A DNA stretch of 64,000 bases from Planctomycetota bacterium. GTDB taxonomy: Bacteria > Planctomycetota > J058. This document shows positions 35,507-43,921 of the stretch, piece after piece. A model generated the notes under the pieces. That model did no database searches. It was not told the origin of the DNA and saw only the letters and a program-made list of their open reading frames with translations. The DNA lies in the NCBI GenBank assembly GCA_023954375.1, contig JAMLIC010000016.1, positions 1 through 64,000 on the forward strand. The letters are read 5' to 3'. Position numbers and translations under genes: made by a program. Position 1 is the stretch's first letter; each line of letters begins with the position of its first letter.

Positions 35507-35913
35507 GCGTTGTCCGCAGGGTCCGACTCGGGCTCGGACTCGGCCTCCTTGCGGAGCTCGCGCCGGTGGGCCTCGAGCTTCGCCTCGGCGTCGGGATCGA
35601 CCTCGTCGCCGGCGTTGCGGTGCATGCCGACGAGTTTCCGGGGCTCTGCCTTGCGATCCTGCCACAGGCGATCCACGCGGCGCGGACGAGGACTCCCGTC
35701 ACGGATCCGCTGCAGGATCGAGGCCGTCGTCTTGGCCACGAAGCTCGGCTCCAAGGGCGGCGCTGGGGGCAGGGCGCGCTCGAACGCGTCGAGCTCTTCG
35801 TCGGTGACTGGCGCCAGCCTGCCGGCTTGCCGCAGGGCCTCGGCGAGCTGCTCGCGAAGCGCTCGCCGCTCGGGGGTCTCTTCTGGGTCGGGTCGATCGC
35901 TCGCGTCCGTCAC
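35503..35913 (-). CDS. Small acidic helical protein, possible sigma regulator
   Basis: 136 aa from GTG 35913, overlapping the sigma factor stop (GTGA) and the ImmA start (GTGA). Highly charged with helical heptad-like stretches (RRALREQLAEALRQAG, and the C-terminal EAKLEAHRREL). No transmembrane segment or known domain. Lying between a sigma factor and a regulatory protease, with both junctions overlapping, it is the natural candidate for an anti-sigma factor that the protease degrades. I do not recognise sequence homology to known anti-sigma families. Confidence 0.65.
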   Translation of the reverse strand: MTDASDRPDPEETPERRALREQLAEALRQAGRLAPVTDEELDAFERALPPAPPLEPSFVAKTTASILQRIRDGSPRPRRVDRLWQDRKAEPRKLVGMHRNAGDEVDPDAEAKLEAHRRELRKEAESEPESDPADNA

Positions 35914-36521
35914 GGTGCCAGGCCCCGCGGCCTCTTGAGACCCGTCACGCGTTCAAGCCTAGCGTAGGCCTTGTTCCGCTGCGAGTGCACCGACGCCACG
36001 TCCTTCCCCAGCACGCGCGCAAGCAGCCCCCCGTCCGCGACGTCAGGCAACACCTCGAGATCGGCCCGCACGATCTTCTGCTGCATCGGGCTCAACATGT
36101 TCATCACCTTGAGCACGGCCTCCCGGTAGGCCCCGACCTCCGGGCTCGAACGAGCTTGGCGAAGGCGCTCCTCCCGCTGTTCCGCACGTCGCTGCTTGCG
36201 GTTGCGGGCCCGCCACTTGTCGTAGGCCACGTTCCTGGCGATCGTCCACACCCAGCCCCTCAGGGTGCCCTTCATGGGGTCGAAGGTCGCGCGCTTGTTC
36301 CACGCGCGGAGCAGGGCCTCCAGGTATACCTCCTCACGATCCTCCTGCGGCAGGTAGTCGAAGAACGTCGTGAGCCGCCTCATGAGCTGCGGGCCGAGCA
36401 CGCGCTGGAGCTCGGGGATCGCCTTCTCGGCGTCGTCCGCGCGGAGGAGCCGGTGCAGGTCCTGCTCCTCGGGCTGGAGATCGGACGTGGAAGGTGGGTT
36501 CGGGCCGTCGCTCGCCGCCAA
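35910..36521 (-). CDS. ECF-like RNA polymerase sigma factor
   Basis: 203 aa from TTG 36521, with GAGGAG about 6 nt upstream deciding the start. Residues ~45-105 show the sigma-2 layout (LPQEDREEVYLEALLRAW...GTLRGWVWTIARNVAYDKWR) and the C-terminal half the sigma-4 helix-turn-helix (LSPMQQKIVRADLE...LGKDVASVHSQRNKAYARL). It heads the sigma / acidic protein / ImmA operon and diverges from the ubiquitin-like operon across a 174-bp region with a 20-bp inverted repeat, so autoregulation and control of that operon are plausible. Confidence 0.85.
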   Translation of the reverse strand: MAASDGPNPPSTSDLQPEEQDLHRLLRADDAEKAIPELQRVLGPQLMRRLTTFFDYLPQEDREEVYLEALLRAWNKRATFDPMKGTLRGWVWTIARNVAYDKWRARNRKQRRAEQREERLRQARSSPEVGAYREAVLKVMNMLSPMQQKIVRADLEVLPDVADGGLLARVLGKDVASVHSQRNKAYARLERVTGLKRPRGLAP

Positions 36522-36604
36522 GGGCTCCTCGCAAGCGAGCCATTGTAGTAAGCGGGACCGACACGTCTCATCCTGTGAGCGGCTTCGCTCGAGCCCATCG
36601 GTCT

Positions 36605-36673
36605 ATACGCCACGAACCTCACCACGCGCACGACATCCACGGTCGACACGACATGGTGAGGTCCGTGGCGTAT
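36605..36673. promoter_or_regulatory. 20-bp-arm inverted repeat in divergent promoter region
   Basis: ATACGCCACGAACCTCACCA (36605-36624) is the reverse complement of 36654-36673 with one mismatch; the spacer is 29 bp. It lies 22 nt before the Ubl start codon and 83 nt from the sigma factor start. Each arm contains GRACCT facing inward, resembling an ECF -35 element (GGAAC-like), so the structure may be two mirrored sigma promoters or a repressor operator. Confidence 0.7.
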
Positions 36674-36695
36674 CTCAGGGCACAGGAGCTCGCCC

Positions 36696-36989
36696 ATGAC
36701 CCAGCCCGCGATCGACCCGCCCCACGGCCCGCCCCCGGGCCACGGCCCCCCGACCGTCACGGTGACGGTGTTCTCGCCGATCACGCCCACGCCGAAGTCG
36801 TTCACCTGGCCGATCACGACGAAGGTCGGCGACGCGGCGCGCGAGGCGGCCACCGCGTTCGGCCAGACCGGAGGCAACCCGACCTTCCAGAAGGGCGCCG
36901 AGATCCTCGACCGCACTAAGCCCCTCGTGGCGGCTGGTGTCAAGGACGGCGACGAGCTCGAGATCGTGGACATCGGGGGCGGCGTCTAG
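36696..36989 (+). CDS. Ubiquitin-like modifier with C-terminal GGGV
   Basis: 97 aa; ATG 36696 with AGGAG 8 nt upstream. After a Pro-rich leader (~20 residues) a single beta-grasp-sized domain follows: TVTVTVFSP strand, PKSFTW, a helix KVGDAAREAATAFG, and the final strand GDELEIVDIGGGV. The end is a Gly-Gly(-Gly) followed by one Val, as in precursors that a JAB peptidase trims. It is the first gene of a four-gene ubiquitin-like operon in the same order as Bil (bacterial ISG15-like) loci, where the modifier is attached to phage structural proteins. The target here is unknown. Confidence 0.8.
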   Translation: MTQPAIDPPHGPPPGHGPPTVTVTVFSPITPTPKSFTWPITTKVGDAAREAATAFGQTGGNPTFQKGAEILDRTKPLVAAGVKDGDELEIVDIGGGV

Positions 36990-36992
36990 GCC

Positions 36993-37454
36993 GTGGTTCC
37001 GCGCGAGGTCACCCTGGCTCTGCTCGAGGCCGACCTCCCCGGCCTCGAGGCGTGGGCCCACCGCCACGCCTGCCGCCTGGACGTCGACCGCGAGGGGCTG
37101 AGCCTCAAGGCCTTTCGTGAGCCCGTCGTGGTCACGGGCGCCCTCGACGGCTACCGGGCCCTGCCACCCGTGTGGACCGTGACCAACACCCACGGCGCGG
37201 ACCTCGTGAAGAAGCTCTCGGCGTCGAAATCGCCGCCGCCCGGCGTGACGTCGAGCATCTTCCACGGCAGCGGCGTGATCTGCGCCCCCTTCTCCCGTCT
37301 TGCGTACAAGGAGAACAAGGGGCCGCACGGCGACTGGGGTGGCATGGCCAACTGGCTCAACGCCGGTGCCCCCAACGACGTTCGCGCGACGACCATCGGC
37401 GACATGCTGCAGGTCATTTGGCTGCACCTCACCTACGCGAAGGCCTTCGCATGA
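36993..37454 (+). CDS. E2-like ubiquitin-conjugating enzyme
   Basis: 153 aa from GTG 36993, three bases after the modifier's stop, so translationally coupled. The central segment PPVWTVTNTHGA...SIFHGSGVICAPFSRLAY places a Cys (C97) in a loop after beta strands, as in bacterial E2-like proteins; it would carry the modifier as a thioester. KGPHGDWGGMANWL follows the active-site loop. Expected to receive the modifier from the E1 encoded two genes downstream and pass it to a substrate. The stop overlaps the JAB start (ATGA). Confidence 0.75.
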   Translation: MVPREVTLALLEADLPGLEAWAHRHACRLDVDREGLSLKAFREPVVVTGALDGYRALPPVWTVTNTHGADLVKKLSASKSPPPGVTSSIFHGSGVICAPFSRLAYKENKGPHGDWGGMANWLNAGAPNDVRATTIGDMLQVIWLHLTYAKAFA

Positions 37455-37981
37455 CGGTGTATCGGACGAAGCCTCTCCCCCAGGCGCCCGCCGTCGGCCA
37501 CCTCGTCGTCCCCGACGCGGTCCGGGAGGCCACCCTCGCTGCGCTCTGCGCCTCCGGCCGATCCACACCGTACGGCGCTCGGGCCGACGAGGGACTCGTC
37601 TACTGGGCCGGTCGCGTCGTCGAGCACACCACGCTCGTGACCTGCGCGATCCTGCCGGACTCGGACCACGAGCCGCTTCGTGTGGTCGCCGACGAGAAGG
37701 CGATCGGCGCCTGCGCTCGCGCCGCCCGCCAGCGGCGGCTCGGCCTCATCGCGCAGGTCCACTCCCACCCCGGCCGCGACACGCGCCACTCTGACGGCGA
37801 CGACGACCTCGTTCTCATGCCGTTCGAGGGCATGTTCTCGCTCGTCGTCGCGAGCTACGGCGCGTCCGGCCTGGACCACGACACGATCGGCGTGCACCAG
37901 TTCCGCTCCGGCCGGTGGTGGAGCGTGACCAACCTGCGGGAGGCCGTGATCTTCGTCCCCTCGATCTTGGAGGTTCGGTGA
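37451..37981 (+). CDS. JAB/MPN-type (JAMM) isopeptidase
   Basis: 176 aa from ATG 37451. HSHPGRDTRHSDGDDD (from residue 104) is a JAMM motif: H104-x-H106-P, then Ser114 and Asp117, with the upstream Glu probably around residue 50 (ADEGLVYWAG). These zinc peptidases trim modifier precursors and remove conjugated modifiers. The Ubl here ends GGGV, so C-terminal Val removal is an obvious task. Both ends overlap neighbouring genes by four bases (ATGA, GTGA). Confidence 0.85.
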   Translation: MTVYRTKPLPQAPAVGHLVVPDAVREATLAALCASGRSTPYGARADEGLVYWAGRVVEHTTLVTCAILPDSDHEPLRVVADEKAIGACARAARQRRLGLIAQVHSHPGRDTRHSDGDDDLVLMPFEGMFSLVVASYGASGLDHDTIGVHQFRSGRWWSVTNLREAVIFVPSILEVR

Positions 37982-39306
37982 CGGCCAGCGACTTCTACGC
38001 CCGGCGCGACCGGCGAACCGAGCAGTACGGAGGTCGCGTCGAGGCGCTCAAGCGGCCCGTCGCCTTGGTCGTCGGACTCGACGCCGCAGCCTGCCGGGCG
38101 GGCCAGGTCGCGGCCCTCGCGCTCGTGAACATGGCCGCCCGCGTTCACCGGCGGATCGACCTCGTCGTCCCCCACGCCCCGCTCCTGGCGCAGGGGCTCT
38201 TCCGACGCGCGACGCTGACCGACGAGCTGCTCGCCACCGCGAGCGCCATCGACCCGTTCGGCGAGTTCGAGCAGACGGGCACCGTCCCCGACGACCGCGT
38301 GACCCTCGGGCTGGGCCAAGCGCTGCCCGGGCTCGGGTGGTACGCGAGCGTGTCCCACGCGACGACCCGGGTTAACACGGTCCCGGCCCCGTTCGTCGGT
38401 GATTGCGACGGCTCGATCCTCGCCGCGCAGCTCGCGGCCTGCCTCAGCGCGGCCCACCTCTTCAAGCAGGCGCACTGCCTGCCGGTCGGCCCGAGCACGG
38501 TCTCGGTGTGGGACCTGGCCGACGGGGAGGCCGACTCCGCGCCCGTAGACACGGGCCCGCTGGACGTCGGCGACGTCGCCGTGATCGGCGCGGGGGCGGT
38601 GGCAGGCGCTCTCGGGTACTGGGCGCGGGAGTTCTTCCCGAAGGGGAACTGGACCTACGTCGATCGCGACGACGCGCAGTTGCACAACACGAACCGCGGC
38701 CTGCTCCTCTTCCCCTCGGACACGGAGTGGAGCCTCACGCGCCCCCGCCCCAAGGCCGCCTGCGTCGCCGAGCGCACGGGTGCCGACCACTTCGTCGGTT
38801 GGTACGACGAGTGGGAGGCCCAGAAGCGCGGGCCTCGCCCCGACCTAATCCTCCCCCTTGCCAACGAGCGGGGGGTCCGCGCCGCTGTCGGGCAGCGCGG
38901 CGAGCCCGTGCTCGTCCACGCAACGACCTCAAGCACGTGGGAGGCGCAGCTCCATCGCCACGTGCCCCACGTCGACGACTGCATCACGTGCCGCATGCGC
39001 GACGCGGAGTCGGCAACCAGCAGGTTCGCGTGCTCCGAGGCACCCGTCCCGGTCACGGCCAGCTCGGACGAGTCGAACGACGCGGCGCTGCCCTTCTTGT
39101 CCGCGGCGTCTGGGCTCCTGCTGCTCGTCGGCCTGCTTCGCATGCAGGCCGGGCTCGCGCGCCCGGCCGAGAACCTGTGGAGGCTCAACTTCCAGAGGGT
39201 GGGCCAGGTGTTCCGCCGGGCACGCGTCGCCTGCGCCACCGGTTGCCAGTCCAGCCTGCCGCCCAACGTGCTCGCGGCCCTCAACCAAGGCCGCCGCTGG
39301 TCCTGA
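37978..39306 (+). CDS. E1-like (ThiF/MoeB-type) modifier-activating enzyme
   Basis: 442 aa from GTG 37978 (GTGA overlap). Residues ~200-240 form the ATP-binding Rossmann start, VAVIGAGAVAGALGYW, followed by TYVDRDDAQLHNTNRGLLL, where VD..D and the N-x-NR motif bind ATP and the adenylated modifier. DCITCRMRD (C335, C338) could hold the catalytic or zinc-binding cysteine. The first ~190 residues are a separate domain common to bacterial E1s of ubiquitin-like operons. It would adenylate the Ubl C-terminal Gly and hand it to the E2. Complete, and last gene of the operon. Confidence 0.85.
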   Translation: MTASDFYARRDRRTEQYGGRVEALKRPVALVVGLDAAACRAGQVAALALVNMAARVHRRIDLVVPHAPLLAQGLFRRATLTDELLATASAIDPFGEFEQTGTVPDDRVTLGLGQALPGLGWYASVSHATTRVNTVPAPFVGDCDGSILAAQLAACLSAAHLFKQAHCLPVGPSTVSVWDLADGEADSAPVDTGPLDVGDVAVIGAGAVAGALGYWAREFFPKGNWTYVDRDDAQLHNTNRGLLLFPSDTEWSLTRPRPKAACVAERTGADHFVGWYDEWEAQKRGPRPDLILPLANERGVRAAVGQRGEPVLVHATTSSTWEAQLHRHVPHVDDCITCRMRDAESATSRFACSEAPVPVTASSDESNDAALPFLSAASGLLLLVGLLRMQAGLARPAENLWRLNFQRVGQVFRRARVACATGCQSSLPPNVLAALNQGRRWS

Positions 39307-39512
39307 TCCTCGCGTCCTGCGCCCGTTCCGCGTCTACGTCGAGGGCGACGACAGGCAGGCCTGGATCGCCGCGTTCCTCTGCCCCTGCGCTGCGACCAGG
39401 TGATCCAGCGGAACCTGCTGCCCGATCAACGGCCGAGGTCTGGCCCCAACTGCGCCTTGCGGTGCTCGCTGGTGACGGACCTTGGCCCCTAGCCACTCCG
39501 AACGGCGGCTGC

Positions 39513-40265
39513 GTGTCGATCACGTCTTCGATCGAGTGGACCGACACGACGTGGAACCCGGTCACGGGCTGCACGAAAGCCAGCCCCGGGTGCAAGCACT
39601 GCTACGCTGAGGTCTTCGCCGAGCGGTTCCGAGGCGTGCCGGCACACCCGTACGAGCGAGGCTTCGACCTGAAGCACTGGCCGGACCGGATCGAGCTGCC
39701 GCTCACGTGCCGCAAGCCAAAGCGGAGCTTCGTCAACTCGATGAGCGACCTGTTCATTTGGCCGTGCCCGACGCGTTCGTAGATCGGTGTTCGACGTCAT
39801 GCGTCGCGCATCCTGGCACACGTTTTCAGGTGCTCACGCAACGCGCCGACCGCATAGCCGAGTAAGTGCGCCGGCGCGAGGCGGAGGGCCTGCTCCTTGA
39901 GCGCGACCAGCCGAACACGTGGCTCGGCGTAAGCGTGGAAAGCCAGAAGCACGTGCCGCGCGCCAAGCCCCTATGAACGTCGGCAGCAGCGTGCGCTTCC
40001 TCTCCTGTGAGCCCTTGCTCGGGCAGCTCGACCTGAGAGAAGTCCTGCTAGGCACGCGCGCGATCAACTGTGTGATCGTCGGCGGCGAGAGCGGCAACGG
40101 CGCGCGGCCGATGGACGCCGCGTAGGTGGTGGACATCCGCGAGCAGTGCGCGACGGCGCGGGTACCCTTCTTCTTCAAGCAGTGGGGCGGCAGGAACAAG
40201 GCGAAGAGGGGCCGCGAGCTCGAGGGGCGCACCTGGGACGACATCCCCGCACGCCACGGCCGGCG
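39513..40265 (+). pseudogene. DUF5131 (phage Gp37/Gp68-like) gene, decayed
   Basis: GTG 39513 opens a DUF5131 N-terminus: IEWTDTTWNPVTGCTKASPG, CKHCYAEVFAERF, FVNSMSDLF. The frame then breaks at TAG 39779-39781. Downstream fragments in other frames are still recognisable: VFDVMRRASWHTF, NTWLGVSVESQKHVPRAK, RFLSCEPLLGQLDLRE, VIVGGESGNGARPMDAA, VPFFFKQWGG. At about 40123 a TAG stands where the family has Trp (AAWVVDIREQC). Several indels plus this nonsense change show clear decay. Intact members are radical-SAM-like proteins of phages and islands. Confidence 0.85.
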
Positions 40266-40611
40266 GCCCTCACGTCGAAGTAGGCGGTTGGATCGCGTGG
40301 AGAGTGCGGCAGGCGCGCGCCTCCGGCGCCCATCGCGCGGCTGAACATGTTGGCTTGCAGGAGGTTCAGGCCGCGGCCCGAACTTCAACCAAATTTAGGT
40401 TCTGTGGAGAACGCACGCAGGCCCCTGCCGCTGATGGGGTTGTGCGCCGGCCTGTCGTATGCGGCGGCTAGAACGACAGCACGCCGGAGGTGGCTCCTCC
40501 GGCGTGCCGGGGCCATGGGCCCACTGGTGGTACGGAGGGATCGTAGCACCGGGATCCGTCATTCCGGTGCTGCTCCGTGGCCCCGGCTCAACCAGCCAAG
40601 AGGCCAACCCC
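40266..40611. other. Intergenic stretch with one strong hairpin
   Basis: No gene recognised. The only structure seen is the hairpin at 40479-40507. The promoter of the following gene should lie here but no clear -35/-10 pair was found. Confidence 0.5.
40479..40507. terminator. Perfect 12-bp hairpin
   Basis: GCACGCCGGAGG (40479-40490), loop TGGCT, then CCTCCGGCGTGC (40496-40507). No T-run follows. Terminator or transcript-stabilising structure. Confidence 0.5.
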
Positions 40612-41337
40612 ATGATCTCTCGTCCACCGCCGAGGCCGGCGCGCACGCGCGACGAGCCACGGATCTCGTTGAACAAGCTCGCGCAGTACGTGGATCTGCC
40701 TGGCGGCGCAGCGGGCCGACGGCGTGAAATCCTCCAGGACTCGAAGTTTCCGCCCGAGTTCAAGGGCGGACGCTACAACGACGCGCGGCGGACGATCAGT
40801 AACTGGTTCGTCGCGGGAGGCGATCCGCAGCGACTGGTCGAGGCTGCTACGCGTCTGCGCCGGAACCGCACAGGGACCGATTGGGCGGTCAACGACCGCG
40901 ACTGGTCGGCGACCGCGATCGAGGCCTTCCAGCAGCTCGTCGTCCATGCCCTCGACCCATCGATCATGGGGTTGGGGCGGACGCGTCGAACTGGTGTCGC
41001 GTGGCGAACGCTCACGGTCGCCCGCGTGGCCGTGAGCGTCGCACCCGACGTCGTCCTGTACGAGGGGGCTCACGTGGTCGGACTGGTGAAGCTGCACCTC
41101 GTCGCCAATCATCCGATGAGCGACGAGGCCGGCGACCTGGCGGCGCTCCTGCTCCAGCGGTGGGCAGAGCAGGAGGGCTGGGTTGACCTCTCGCCCGAAC
41201 GCCTGATCGTCATCGACGTGCTCAACGGGCGGCGGCAGCTCTTCACGCCCCCTAGGAGCACAGTCCAGCGCATGCGCCGAATCGAAGAGACCTGCGCGGA
41301 GATCGCCCGCCAGTGGGCGGCGATCGAGGGCCGTTAG
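40612..41337 (+). CDS. Unknown protein upstream of a kinase-like gene
   Basis: 241 aa; ATG 40612 with AGAGG about 10 nt upstream. The N-terminal ~75 residues look like a small helical domain (ISLNKLAQYVDLPGG...RRTISNWF). The rest has strands and helices with DVVLYEGAHVVGLVKLHLV, RLIVIDVLNGRRQL, and a C-terminal helix RRIEETCAEIARQWAAI. E-x6-K-type spacing in the first of these hints at a nuclease-like core but is not convincing. It precedes the kinase-like gene by ~180 nt on the same strand and may be its partner. Confidence 0.55.
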   Translation: MISRPPPRPARTRDEPRISLNKLAQYVDLPGGAAGRRREILQDSKFPPEFKGGRYNDARRTISNWFVAGGDPQRLVEAATRLRRNRTGTDWAVNDRDWSATAIEAFQQLVVHALDPSIMGLGRTRRTGVAWRTLTVARVAVSVAPDVVLYEGAHVVGLVKLHLVANHPMSDEAGDLAALLLQRWAEQEGWVDLSPERLIVIDVLNGRRQLFTPPRSTVQRMRRIEETCAEIARQWAAIEGR

Positions 41338-41518
41338 GGGAGGCGGGGTCGCGGCGCGACCCTGCGCTCCTGACTGAGGCGGAACTGGTTTCTTGGAGGC
41401 AGGTTGAGACACGGGTTCGCTCGGTCGCGGAGCGCTCCCCGTTGAGGCGCTCCATGAGGATCGCCTCGAACTCTTCGGTCGTGACCTCTTTGGATCGGGA
41501 CATGGAACAAGAGCGGAA

Positions 41519-43921
41519 ATGGTCACTCGAGCAGAGGTCATGACCGAAACGCGTCATTCCCCCGAGGCTGCTGAACGACCTGCCGTCGGGAGTGAGCTCG
41601 GGACCGTGGCCGGAGTCCCAAACTGGCCCGCTACTTGGCCGCTGCCGCAGTATCGGGGTCCGCTCGCACCTTTCGATCTACGGATGCACATCCTCGGTGA
41701 CCTTGAACGGCGACTCGCGACCCTCTTACCGATGACCGAGCACGGCGCGGCTCCGGAGGCTGAGCGAGCCCGCGCCGAGGTGCAGACGATTGCTTCCGTG
41801 CTGCGCCCTCTCTGTCCGCGCGCCGCCGACAGCCTGGAGCGCATGGCGCTCGTAGGGAGGTGGAGGGGCTGCGGTGGGGTCTCGGCGCTGCTGCACGAGG
41901 CCCGTGATCGCGAGCTGAGCGGGAGCATGCCCGAGCGCTGGCGGCTCGCGACGGGACCGGCGCTGCCCGTCGATGATCTCTGGCCGCTGCTCGCGCCTCG
42001 TCACCGGCTCCCCGACCTCGCGTCCTGGCTACAAATCTGCGCTCCCGAGAGGCAGGATGAGGCTCGCGATGCCGTACGCCTCCACGTCGAGGCGCTCGAG
42101 CCTGCAGAGGTCGCGATCGAGCGCCTCGGCGTACCCGCAGACCGAGCGCGGCAGGCGCGGGAGCAGATCCTGGCTCTGCTCGATGCGGGTGGGCCGACCG
42201 ATGAGCTCAGTCGAGCCGTGACTGCAAACGCGAACGCGTGGGAGTCCCTGCGCCCGAGGCTCATGGGGCTGAAGGAGAGGGCGCGAGTCTCTGCGCGGAC
42301 TGTCGAACGAGCGCCATCCCAGGGATTGGCGCCCAGCGAGTACAGCCGGGCGCGCATCGAAGATGCCCTGGCCACGTGTCACTGGGCGAGCGATACGGCG
42401 CTCGGAGCGGCGCTCCGGGCCGTGTTCGCGACGCTGAAGAACGAGGAGGAGGACGAACTGGCGGCCGTCTGCAGGGCCGATGACAGCGTCCACCGCGCAC
42501 GGGACCTGTTGGCGCGCCTGCTCGCTCGTACGGTGGATCGCCGACAAGGCCGACAGCGGGCTGCCTGCGTAATCGGCCTGACGTCGATGGCGATCGGGTG
42601 GCACAGCACGGCGGCGGCGAAGCTGCGATCCCTGACCCCCTCCCAGTTGGTGGGGCTCCCGCCCGACCTTCTCGAACTCCGGGCTGCTTGCGTTGCCGAC
42701 GTGATCGACAGGCGCGAAGTGGGCGACGTGCCGCACCCCCAGGTCCAAGCACAGCTGCAGGAGCAGCTGGCAGACCTGGCGACTGTTCTAGTCCAGAGCG
42801 ACGAGAGCGGGCCCGGTGGACCCACCGAGCGGAAGTCGGATCAGGAGGGTCGGACGCGCGCGGGACCCGGAGCGAGCCTGACCTTCGACTCACTCCTCGG
42901 ACGCGGCGCGTTCGGCGAAGTCTGGAGCGGTCGGGATCAGATCCGGGATCTCGCCATCAAGCTCTTCCACGGTGGCGATCAGGCGACGCTCGCGATCGAG
43001 CACGCTCGCGCCCTCGCCAAGGTCGATCACGAGAACATCGTGAAGGTCCATTTCATCGACTTCGCTGTGCACCCAGCCACGGGTGAGGTGGTGCCCTGCG
43101 TCGCTTGCGAGCTGGTCGAAGGCGAGACGCTCGGCGAGTGGCTGGAGCAACGAGCTCGATCGAACGACCCGCTCCCGCTGGCGGAGGCTCGACGGATCGG
43201 ACTCGCCATCATCGATGGTGTTGCCCACATCCACGCTCGCGACACCGTGCACGGCGACCTGCACAACGGCAACGTGATGATCGCCGGAGAGACGGTGAAG
43301 GTCATCGACCTCTACTCCGCTGGGAGCTTGAGGCTGCTGTCCTCGATCCCGCGTCACATGCGCGTCCACGCCGATGTCACGGACCTCTCTGGTCTCTGCC
43401 ACGAGTTGCTCCTGTCCGTGCGAGATGCGGAGGCAGCGAGGCTCGCTTTCGGTAGCGCGGTGTTCGGACGGCGCTGCTCCCTCGCCGAGGTCCGAACAGC
43501 CTTCGACGAGGCCTGCCGCAGGACGGGAGATGCCCCGGACGGAGCCACCGCAGCGGCGGCGGCTGCAGTGCAGCCGGCAAATGACGCACCGAGCCAGGAC
43601 GCAGTCGAAGTGCTACACGCCTTGACCCGAAGTCGCAGCCCGGCGCGCGGCGGCTATCGAGTGAAGGTGCTCACGCGAGGTTCAGCGTGTTTCGTCGTCT
43701 CCTTGGGCGGCGATCGGGTCGACATCGATCGCGATCCCCGGCAGATCGCTCGCTTCGACGCTGCGGCCCGGAGTCTCGAACGCTTCGGGCTCCTAGAAGT
43801 GCACGATACGGTTGATGGCCGACCCACGAAGGGCCGCGTCACCCTCGAGGGCTGGAACCGGTCGGACGCCCTGTCCGATCGAATGACGTACTGGTGGAGT
43901 CCACCACCGGCCACGACATGA
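41519..43921 (+). CDS. Serine/threonine protein kinase-like protein with large N-terminal region and altered DFG
   Basis: 800 aa from ATG 41519. Residues ~1-430 are an all-helical, Arg/Ala-rich region of unknown function. The kinase domain follows: glycine loop LLGRGAFGEVW (~458), LAIKLF lysine, HGDLHNGNVMI catalytic loop (~578) and VIDLYSAG at the metal-binding position, i.e. DLY instead of DFG; HRD is HGD, as in lipopolysaccharide-type and some bacterial kinases. The last ~150 residues look like a winged-helix module (LERFGLLEVHDTVDGRPTKG). No transmembrane segment is seen. The catalytic Lys, Asp and Asn are present, so activity is plausible. Defence kinases often have such layouts; that role is inference. 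Confidence 0.8.
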   Translation: MVTRAEVMTETRHSPEAAERPAVGSELGTVAGVPNWPATWPLPQYRGPLAPFDLRMHILGDLERRLATLLPMTEHGAAPEAERARAEVQTIASVLRPLCPRAADSLERMALVGRWRGCGGVSALLHEARDRELSGSMPERWRLATGPALPVDDLWPLLAPRHRLPDLASWLQICAPERQDEARDAVRLHVEALEPAEVAIERLGVPADRARQAREQILALLDAGGPTDELSRAVTANANAWESLRPRLMGLKERARVSARTVERAPSQGLAPSEYSRARIEDALATCHWASDTALGAALRAVFATLKNEEEDELAAVCRADDSVHRARDLLARLLARTVDRRQGRQRAACVIGLTSMAIGWHSTAAAKLRSLTPSQLVGLPPDLLELRAACVADVIDRREVGDVPHPQVQAQLQEQLADLATVLVQSDESGPGGPTERKSDQEGRTRAGPGASLTFDSLLGRGAFGEVWSGRDQIRDLAIKLFHGGDQATLAIEHARALAKVDHENIVKVHFIDFAVHPATGEVVPCVACELVEGETLGEWLEQRARSNDPLPLAEARRIGLAIIDGVAHIHARDTVHGDLHNGNVMIAGETVKVIDLYSAGSLRLLSSIPRHMRVHADVTDLSGLCHELLLSVRDAEAARLAFGSAVFGRRCSLAEVRTAFDEACRRTGDAPDGATAAAAAAVQPANDAPSQDAVEVLHALTRSRSPARGGYRVKVLTRGSACFVVSLGGDRVDIDRDPRQIARFDAAARSLERFGLLEVHDTVDGRPTKGRVTLEGWNRSDALSDRMTYWWSPPPATT

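Noticed and set aside
39307..39512. Short frame RPFRVYVEGDDRQAWIAAFL after the E1 gene considered as a TOPRIM-like gene
   Set aside because: It ends after a few codons and has no catalytic motif; too little to support.
41252..41557. Minus-strand 101-codon frame containing MSRSKEVTTEEFEAILMERL
   Set aside because: The start looks protein-like, but the rest is a shadow of the unknown gene at 40612; at most a short remnant.
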